Source of the DNA: Acd1 sp049973945
Lineage (GTDB): Archaea; Thermoproteota; Thermoprotei_A; Sulfolobales; Sulfolobaceae
NCBI GenBank assembly: GCA_049973945.1
Contig: JBMFJH010000015.1
Location: forward strand, 1-36,529
DNA: 36,529 bases
Reading direction: 5' to 3'
Numbering within the stretch: the first letter of the stretch is position 1; each line of letters starts with the position of its first letter. Under the pieces are notes generated by a model that saw only the letters and a program-made list of their open reading frames with translations, was not told the origin of the DNA and made no database searches. Positions 31,376 to 36,529 of the stretch are shown here, one piece after another. The position numbers and the translations under genes were made by a program.

Positions 31376-32194
31376 ATGCGGAGTTGGTTGGTCAAGCTCT
31401 GGCTTGTATTCGTCGCAGTTTACTTCCTCCTGTACATCATAACTTTCCTAATCGACGTCCCTTACTTCAACGAACTTCTGGAAGCCTCAAACAACGGAAG
31501 GGCAATCAACGCTCCGCTGGGGTACAAGCTACTGTTAGTGTTTACATCTCCTTTCAACCCGTTGGAGAACTTCGCGTACTCGGACGTCCTTTACGGATTC
31601 TTCCTCAACTTCGTATTAGGCGTCGCTTTCTTCTCCCTCTTTTCGTTTGCTGGCGTAGTAGCTACGACGAGTTCGCATCGAAACTTTAAGTCTAGGGTGG
31701 TCACGTACTCGATAGTCCTTCCTTTCTTGTCGAGCTACGCGTACGCGCTTACGCTCTTTCTCCTCTCGGGGCTCATCATCACCGGAACCTCCGGCTTCGG
31801 CGTCTCTACGTTGATGGCGCCGAGCTTGAACTCGTCGGCGCGACACAGAAGCTTGCTTTACCTGAGTCCGCTCAACGTCCTCCTTTCGTCGGCGCTGATA
31901 CTCGTTGTCGCCAGCACCGCTTCAAGTATAGGAGGCCAGGAAGATGCGCTCCTCCTCGTCGTCTCTTACCTGGTGTTATTCGTTGACATGGGAACCTCTC
32001 TTGTCGTGGCCCTGGCGAACCAGAGGGGGGTTTTTAGAGCGATACTCGCCGTCACAGCCGTTACAGTAGGGTACCTGTTAGCCTGGTTCTCCTACCTAAG
32101 GCCGGGCCTGGAAGGATCCTTCGTCCACCACCTAATCACCGTGTTAATATTGTTCGGAGTGAGCCCGATCTTCGTCAGGCTCGTGAATATGTGA
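31376..32194 (+). CDS. rhomboid-like multi-spanning membrane protein
   Basis: A 272-residue protein with six or seven membrane helices. The order of landmarks matches the rhomboid fold: TM1 (8-28), an L1-like loop leading to FTSPFNPLENFAYSDVLYGF and a helix with Asn78 in the position of the rhomboid H-x-x-x-N helix, then TGTSGFG (Ser139 in GxSG) at the start of a later helix, and His251/His252 in the last helix region, where rhomboids carry the catalytic His. The usual His residues of the L1/TM2 segment are missing. It could be an active intramembrane protease or an inactive relative. No sequence identity is claimed. Confidence 0.4.
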   Translation: MRSWLVKLWLVFVAVYFLLYIITFLIDVPYFNELLEASNNGRAINAPLGYKLLLVFTSPFNPLENFAYSDVLYGFFLNFVLGVAFFSLFSFAGVVATTSSHRNFKSRVVTYSIVLPFLSSYAYALTLFLLSGLIITGTSGFGVSTLMAPSLNSSARHRSLLYLSPLNVLLSSALILVVASTASSIGGQEDALLLVVSYLVLFVDMGTSLVVALANQRGVFRAILAVTAVTVGYLLAWFSYLRPGLEGSFVHHLITVLILFGVSPIFVRLVNM

Positions 32195-32205
32195 TTCCGA
32201 AAGAA

Positions 32206-32213
32206 CTTATTAT
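32206..32213 (+). promoter_or_regulatory. TATA box for uppP-like gene
   Basis: CTTATTAT is centred 27 bases before the GTG start at 32237, indicating a leaderless mRNA and confirming that start. Confidence 0.6.
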
Positions 32214-32236
32214 CGCCTCAAGGTCTCAAGGCTCTC

Positions 32237-33073
32237 GTGGACTTACTCACGCCGATAATAGTCGGGATCGTCCAGGGAGTTTCGGAATGGCTACCGATAA
32301 GTAGTAAGACCCAAGTACTGATAGTCTCGACGCTACTTTTACACATAAGCGCGGCGACTGCCTACGCTTTCGGACTCTTCATGGAGATCGGGTCAATCGG
32401 TTCCGTGTTGACCTACTTCAGGAAAGACGTCGTGAGGGTCTTCAGGGACAGGATGTTGCTCAAGTTCCTCGTAGTGGTGACGCTGGTGACCGGAATCGTG
32501 GGGGTACCCCTCTTTCTGGTCAGCGAGAAGCTTCTGGCGAACGCCTACAACGTGGGCTACCCCATGCTTGTCCTAGGGCTGATCCTGATCGGCGACGGGA
32601 TATACATAATGGTGTCCAGGGAGAAGAAGAGGGAGAAGACGTTCAGGGAGATGAACCTCAGGGACATGGTGATAGTGGGGGTAATGCAGGGCCTGGCAGC
32701 ACTGCCCGGAGTTAGCAGGAGCGGAATGACGGTCTCGACGATGTTGCTACTAGGCTACGCGCCGGAGGACGCCTTCAGGTACTCCTACCTCGCGTACGTG
32801 CCAGCGGCTCTGGGAGCTTTCGGCGTGACCTTGATACTCTCGAGGCACGAGATCCAAGCGGTCTCGTCCCAGCTAACGCCTGAGGGGATAGCGACCGCCG
32901 TGATAATCGCTTTCGTAACGGGCCTCCTCGTAATAGGGAGTCTGCTGAAGGTAGCGAAGAAAACTAAGGTTTACGTAATCAACTTCGTCTTGGGATCCCT
33001 GGCTGTCATAGGGAGCCTGCTGATAATCACTTACTACAACAGCCTGACCCAACTGAACGCTTCCCTCACGTGA
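32237..33073 (+). CDS. uppP: UppP/BacA-type isoprenyl-diphosphate phosphatase
   Basis: A 278-residue polytopic membrane protein that removes phosphate from a polyprenyl diphosphate, in archaea plausibly recycling the dolichol-type carrier of N-glycosylation. Motifs: QGVSEWLPISSK (13-24), the (E/Q)xxxE element being Gln13/Glu17, and the second motif PGVSRSGMT (156-164). The bacterial SSTGH histidine is replaced (SSKTQ). There are about eight helices and an inverted-repeat topology. GTG 32237 follows a TATA box at leaderless spacing. With aglB in the window, a glycolipid-recycling role is reasonable, but it is inference. Confidence 0.88.
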   Translation: MDLLTPIIVGIVQGVSEWLPISSKTQVLIVSTLLLHISAATAYAFGLFMEIGSIGSVLTYFRKDVVRVFRDRMLLKFLVVVTLVTGIVGVPLFLVSEKLLANAYNVGYPMLVLGLILIGDGIYIMVSREKKREKTFREMNLRDMVIVGVMQGLAALPGVSRSGMTVSTMLLLGYAPEDAFRYSYLAYVPAALGAFGVTLILSRHEIQAVSSQLTPEGIATAVIIAFVTGLLVIGSLLKVAKKTKVYVINFVLGSLAVIGSLLIITYYNSLTQLNASLT

Positions 33074-33114
33074 CTTCGAATTACTCTTAAAAGAGGGCGA
33101 GGAGACCTCAAGGC

Positions 33115-34413
33115 GTGTATAAACTCACGTCAATCACTGTTTTTCTGGTCGCGTGCCTTAGCCTGACGGCCCAGATATCAGAGGCTCAACCGTCGAAGGG
33201 AATAGCGGAGTACTCCTTCCAACCGATCCTGGTGACCCAGGTCTTCGGTCAACTCAACCTGACGCAGGTCGAAGTAGTTTCGGACTACTTGCGTAACGGA
33301 ATGGTGATAGGCCACGACTCCTTCAGCGTCCAGCTCAACGCTTACACCACTAACGGCCTCTGGGTTCAGGACGTCCTCCTCGTCCAGGTCGTGGGCAAAA
33401 CGGTCAACGTGACTCCCGTAATTAACGTCTGGAACGTCACTGGATCCAAGCTCCCGTTAGCGAACTATACTGTTTACAGGGGCCTCGCCGTTTACGTCCA
33501 GGTCGGGAAGCCGTTCCTAACTGAGCTCCCACTTCGGATTTTCCTAAACCTAACGTCAGTTCCAGATGGCATCGTAGCGTCGTATGAGGTCAACGGCGTG
33601 AAGGGGTTTACCGTAATCCCGTTGAGCGGCGCTACGTTCCAGGTCGGAGGTGCGGTGGGCGGACTCCCGGCCGACGCGGAACTGGTCATAGGAGGCCCGG
33701 GAGGGGGCTCCGTAGCGAACGTTCACGTGAGGGGGAACGTCTCGCTTTACCTCTTCAACGGGACTAAGTTCGTCGCCCCCATAGGGATCAGCCGGGGGAT
33801 TTCGACGGGCGAGGGGGCTGAGGGCTTCAACGTGTTCACCCCATCGCCTCTCTCTGGGTTCGCCGTCCTGGGCAACGCGAGCGACCGCTACTTGCTTTGG
33901 CCCCATCCTAGCGACCTTAAGCTGAAAAAAGTAAGCGGGAATTTGTGGTTGGTCAGCCTAACGTCGGAGGGGAAGCCGTTGGCTGGGCAAAGGATAGAGG
34001 TTTACGCCCCCTCCTCCGTCCTGACCCCGAATGGAACCTTGAGTTTAAGCGTGTTAAAGCCGATCGCGGTAGGATATACGAACTCGTCGGGAGAATTCGT
34101 CTTTACGTACAACGGCTCCTTGGTATTAGCGTACTACCCCGGCAATTCGACGATCCTACCGGCTATAGCTACCAGTTCGGGGACTGCGTTCCCTAAAATC
34201 ATCGAGAACACCACCCAGGCGGTGTTGGCCAAGCTGTCCTCGCTGAAATACGCGAACTTAAGTTTCCCCCTAGGTTTAAAGAATGAATACGCGAACAAGA
34301 GTAGCGAAAGCTTTCCTGCGGTTGACACGAAGATACTGTCCATCATTGCAGGGTACGTCATATTTTTGACCGTCTTGGCCTTAACCGTCAATCTCTTGAG
34401 GAGGTCTCGTTAA
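33115..34413 (+). CDS. exported, C-terminally anchored glycoprotein
   Basis: A 432-residue protein with a cleavable-looking signal (ITVFLVACLSLTAQISEA), a long extracellular region with many N-x-S/T sequons, and a C-terminal anchor (IIAGYVIFLTVLALTVNLL) followed by RRSR. The middle part around residues 275-345 looks like a carboxypeptidase-regulatory/Cna-B-like beta-sandwich (GKPLAGQRIEVYAPSS...YTNSSGEFVFTY). I recognise no overall family. The start is GTG at 33115, 26 bases after CTTAAAAG (33086-33093). It faces the surface and may be an S-layer accessory or binding protein. Confidence 0.65.
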   Translation: MYKLTSITVFLVACLSLTAQISEAQPSKGIAEYSFQPILVTQVFGQLNLTQVEVVSDYLRNGMVIGHDSFSVQLNAYTTNGLWVQDVLLVQVVGKTVNVTPVINVWNVTGSKLPLANYTVYRGLAVYVQVGKPFLTELPLRIFLNLTSVPDGIVASYEVNGVKGFTVIPLSGATFQVGGAVGGLPADAELVIGGPGGGSVANVHVRGNVSLYLFNGTKFVAPIGISRGISTGEGAEGFNVFTPSPLSGFAVLGNASDRYLLWPHPSDLKLKKVSGNLWLVSLTSEGKPLAGQRIEVYAPSSVLTPNGTLSLSVLKPIAVGYTNSSGEFVFTYNGSLVLAYYPGNSTILPAIATSSGTAFPKIIENTTQAVLAKLSSLKYANLSFPLGLKNEYANKSSESFPAVDTKILSIIAGYVIFLTVLALTVNLLRRSR

Positions 34414-34445
34414 AACTTATTTGGCCGAAGCGTCTACTTTATTTT

Positions 34446-34521
34446 GCGGCCGTCGTCTAGCCTGGATCAGGACGCCGGCCTCCCAAGCCGGCGGTCCCGG
34501 GTTCAAATCCCGGCGGCCGCA
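34446..34521 (+). tRNA. tRNA-Gly(CCC)
   Basis: A 76-base intronless tRNA: acceptor GCGGCCG/CGGCCGC, D-stem GTCT/GGAC, anticodon stem CCGGC/GCCGG with loop CTCCCAA (anticodon CCC), T-stem CCGGG/CCCGG. CCA is not encoded. CTTATTTGG (34415-34423) is a likely TATA element. Confidence 0.94.
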
Positions 34522-34669
34522 CTTTTCTATACTGTTATCCTCGTAGTTGCCATCCTCGGTTTTCCCACAGACGAGGACACGCTTAGTGGGTCGTCTTTCT
34601 GACAACCAGCATCTAAAACCGCTTTCGTGAATCGTTGTTGCTCAGGTCTGTGCATATCTTTGGGAAATT

Positions 34670-34744
34670 TTCATTAAAATTATTAAAAATCTAACTTATG
34701 TATATCACAATATATCATCAAAATTTTTATATTTCGTTATTTAC
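34670..34744 (+). promoter_or_regulatory. A/T-rich control region of the tusA cluster with direct repeat
   Basis: This is the most A/T-rich stretch in the window. It contains TATATCA twice (34701-34707 and 34711-34717), ten bases apart and so on the same helix face, and a TATA box CGTTATTTAC (34735-34744) about 27 bases before the tusA ATG. The repeat is a good candidate for a regulator site just upstream of the core promoter. Confidence 0.5.
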
Positions 34745-34766
34745 AATCTTTACCTGGAGAATTCGC

Positions 34767-35003
34767 ATGAGTCAGGTCAAGATATATAAGGAGTTAGACC
34801 TCACGTCAGCCGGCTGTTCAGGCCCAATTGGCGAGCTCTCCTCCGTGGCAGAGGAGCTGAAGTCGGGCGAAGCCGTGAAGGTCATAGTGGAGACCGTGGA
34901 GAGCAAGATGCTGGTAGAGTCCTGGGCCAAGAAGAAGGGCTTCAACATAGTCGAGTCCAAGCAGGAAGGCAAGAAGTACGTTATGGTGATTGCGAAGCCC
35001 TGA
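34767..35003 (+). CDS. tusA: TusA-family sulfur carrier protein
   Basis: A 78-residue protein of the TusA/SirA fold: beta-alpha-beta-alpha-beta-beta with Cys17 at the N-terminal end of the first helix (GCSGPIGEL). The usual C-P-x-P motif is C-S-G-P here, keeping the Cys and the last Pro. TusA proteins carry sulfane sulfur as a persulfide or thiosulfonate between sulfur-oxidising enzymes in Sulfolobales. ATG at 34767 has a TATA box 27 bases upstream. It is followed after 10 bases by an SQR-like gene with its own Shine-Dalgarno site. The reading frame is intact, unlike the two genes after it. Confidence 0.8.
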   Translation: MSQVKIYKELDLTSAGCSGPIGELSSVAEELKSGEAVKVIVETVESKMLVESWAKKKGFNIVESKQEGKKYVMVIAKP

Positions 35004-35013
35004 GGTGTGAGGC

Positions 35014-36169
35014 GTGTCCAAGAGGATAATAATCGCCGGAGGGAACATTGTAGGGACAATAATAGCCAACAGGTTGGCAAAGGCCCTGAGGGAGGACATA
35101 GATATAGGCGACGTAGAGGTAGTGGTCCTCAACAAGTCCGAAGACCACGTTTACCTTCCAGGCCAGCTACTGATGGCCTTCGGGCTAGAGACGCCGAGCG
35201 AGCTCGTGCGAAAGGAGAGGGACTTACTCGACAGGAGGGTGAAGTTCCTTCACGGGCTGCACGGCACGATAACCAAGATAGACGCCGGGAACAGGGTGGT
35301 TCACACGGCTGACGGGAAAGAGCACAAGTACGACTACCTTGTCATAACGACGGGCGTCGAGTACACCTGGGAAGAAGTCCCAGGCTACAGGGACGCCGCG
35401 TTAACCCCATACAAGTGGGACTCCGCCCTAAAGATGAGGGAGGCCCTGGAGGGCTTCCAGGTCGGCACGGTGGTAATCAACGTGGCTAAGCTGCCCCCAC
35501 AGGTGCCCGGTAGCCCCCCTGGAGATCACGCTGATGCTCGATGACTACCTGAGGAAGAGGGGGATCAGGGACAAGACCAAGATCGCTTACACTTACCCCG
35601 TCCAGGGAGTGTTCGGAAGGCCCATAACGAACAAGTTCATGCTGAGGCTCTTCGGGGGGGGGGGATAGAAGTTCACTCCCCCTTCAACGTAACTGCCGTG
35701 AACCCGAGCGACAAGGTGATCGAGTCCCAGGAGGGGGAGAAGATCAAGTTCGACATGCTGATCGAAGTCCCGCCCAACCAGGGAATTAAGGTGATCGGCG
35801 ACTCTGGAATAGGCGACAGGAGGAGGTGGGTGCCAACGGACAAGCTCGCCCTGAGGATGAAGGATCACTCCGACGTTTACGTATTGGGAGACGCCACGGA
35901 CTTGCCTGTCTCCAAGGCCGGCTCCACGGCGGACTTCGAGTCCTACGTTGTGGCCCACAACCTAGTGAACGACATCAAGGGCAACTTGGGCCACAAGTTC
36001 TACAACGGCGACGTCCTGTGCTACATCGCCACTGGAACAGATCAGGCCACTTACATCAGGTTCAGCTATTCGATGAACGAGAGCCCCATCGCCATCTTAC
36101 GTGCACTGGTGGGGTAAGGTGATGTACAACAAGCTGTACTAGACCGTGACGGCAAAGGCTACGGTGTGA
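35014..36169 (+). pseudogene. SQR-like FAD/NAD(P) oxidoreductase, disrupted by frameshifts and a nonsense codon
   Basis: A sulfide:quinone-oxidoreductase-like flavoprotein whose frame changes three times. Frame 1 (35014-35496) has an FAD-binding start (IIIAGGNIVGTIIANRL). At C5 (35494-35498) one C too many shifts it; frame 2 then reads HRCPVAPLEI with the conserved CPxAP cysteine region. An 11-G run (35654-35664) leads to TAG in frame 2, while frame 1 resumes as IEVHSPFNV and runs through YVLGDATDLPVSKAG (second FAD motif). At TT 36097-36098 one extra base is needed to reach YVHWWGKVMYNKLY, then TAG (36140-36142) followed by TVTAKATV and TGA. A GAGGTG site (35002-35007) precedes the GTG start. 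Either a decaying gene or assembly errors in homopolymers; the protein reads as complete once corrected. Confidence 0.8.
35654..35664. repeat. 11-base G homopolymer inside the SQR-like gene
   Basis: The longest single-base run in the window. Twelve or nine Gs would keep the reading frame (one more, or two fewer); eleven do not. It is either a sequencing miscount or a slippage-prone tract. Confidence 0.9.
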
Positions 36170-36179
36170 GGTGAGTTTT

Positions 36180-36529
36180 TTGGCCTCGGCTCAGACCGTC
36201 GATTTGGACAAGTTAGTAGAGAGACTTGACTCGGAGAAGTTGACAGAGCTCTCGAGGCTCCTGGACAAACTACACACCGTGAATTTACCTCTTAGACAGA
36301 CTGAAAGAGCTCTCCGATACTGGGGCTATAGATACCGCCCTCAACCTCGCCTACACTACGAAAGTCATGAAGGACATGCTGAACGACGAGGCCCTCTCTG
36401 CCCTATCGAAGTACGTGTCCACTTTCTTAGAGGCCTATCCTAGTGTCATGGAGTACATGGAAATCGCTATGAGCGACGTGACCTTGAAGATCATGAAGGC
36501 TGTCACGTCGGAGGAGGTCGTGAAATCCC
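36180..36529 (+). pseudogene. DUF1641 family protein, frameshifted and cut by window end
   Basis: The frame starts at TTG 36180, five bases after a perfect GAGGTGA (36168-36174), and reads ASAQTVDLDKLVERL...LLDKLHTVN. At about 36286-36292 one base too many is present; the following frame (from TTA 36292) continues as LDRLKELSDTGAIDTALNLA and runs helical to the window edge. DUF1641 proteins are helical and found next to SQR-like and other redox genes in Sulfolobales, probably as an accessory or membrane-associating partner. The true C-terminus lies outside the window. Its damage is of the same kind as in the upstream gene. Confidence 0.7.

Noticed and set aside
34538..34577. Possible hairpin TCCTCGT...ACGAGGA downstream of tRNA-Gly
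   Set aside because: Only seven pairs around a 26-base loop, no T-run and no box motifs; this is within what chance would give.

Overview
The window reads as a chromosomal segment of a thermoacidophilic crenarchaeon of the order Sulfolobales, from a lineage richer in GC than Sulfolobus itself. The evidence is the linked block pcna2 - priS - gins15 - rpl44e - rps27e - aIF2-alpha - nop10, a threonyl-tRNA synthetase without an editing domain, an Stt3/AglB oligosaccharyltransferase, an Agl24-like chitobiose synthase, introns in tRNA genes, many leaderless GTG/TTG/ATG starts placed 25-30 bases after an A/T-rich TATA box, and internal operon starts preceded by GAGGTGA-like Shine-Dalgarno sites. No CRISPR array, insertion sequence, provirus or rRNA gene is visible.

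Layout. 1-4480 (+): end of an MscS-type channel, two small unknown proteins, the alanyl-tRNA editing protein AlaX, a 311-base non-coding stretch with a strong GC-rich hairpin, a tetrapyrrole-methylase-like protein, a HAD hydrolase and a DUF998 membrane protein. 4465-7680 (-): D-2-hydroxyacid dehydrogenase, tRNA-Ala(UGC), and thrS followed by ogt. 7716-11205 (+): agl24-like glycosyltransferase, an unusual HhH-GPD protein, sucC and sucD. 11144-15043 (-, apart from one small zinc-ribbon gene at 12467): an exported sequon-rich protein, intron-containing tRNA-Pro(GGG), a COG2112 kinase, cca and thpR. 15066-16044 (+): a UPF0200 kinase and an exosome-associated RNA-binding protein with a probable AUC start. 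16034-18701 (-): prs, trmG10 and rnz. 18741-23222 (+): GPN GTPase, then the replication/translation block. 23251-26903: aglB, tRNA-Ile with intron, a C/D-box guide RNA directly after tRNA-Ala(CGC), a small unknown gene and a sugar nucleotidyltransferase. 27029-34521: tRNA-Pro(CGG), a kelch/Fn3 surface protein with an orphan ABC permease, an SDR, two further exported proteins, a rhomboid-like membrane protein, UppP and tRNA-Gly(CCC). 34767-36529 (+): a sulfur-metabolism cluster with an intact tusA, then an SQR-like flavoprotein and a DUF1641 protein, both broken by frameshifts.

How it fits together. Most genes serve information processing: tRNA genes and their maturation (rnz, cca, trmG10, nop10, thpR, AlaX, ThrRS), the replication clamp, primase and GINS, and translation initiation. 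A second theme is protein N-glycosylation: an Agl24-like enzyme, AglB, a nucleotide-sugar pyrophosphorylase and a UppP-type lipid pyrophosphatase share the window with several exported proteins rich in N-x-S/T sequons. The most notable non-protein element is a well-formed C/D-box sRNA at about 25801-25858, apparently co-transcribed with tRNA-Ala(CGC). The oddest region is the right end, where three clear frameshifts and a nonsense codon fall in the SQR-like gene and a further frameshift in the DUF1641 gene, while tusA is intact.
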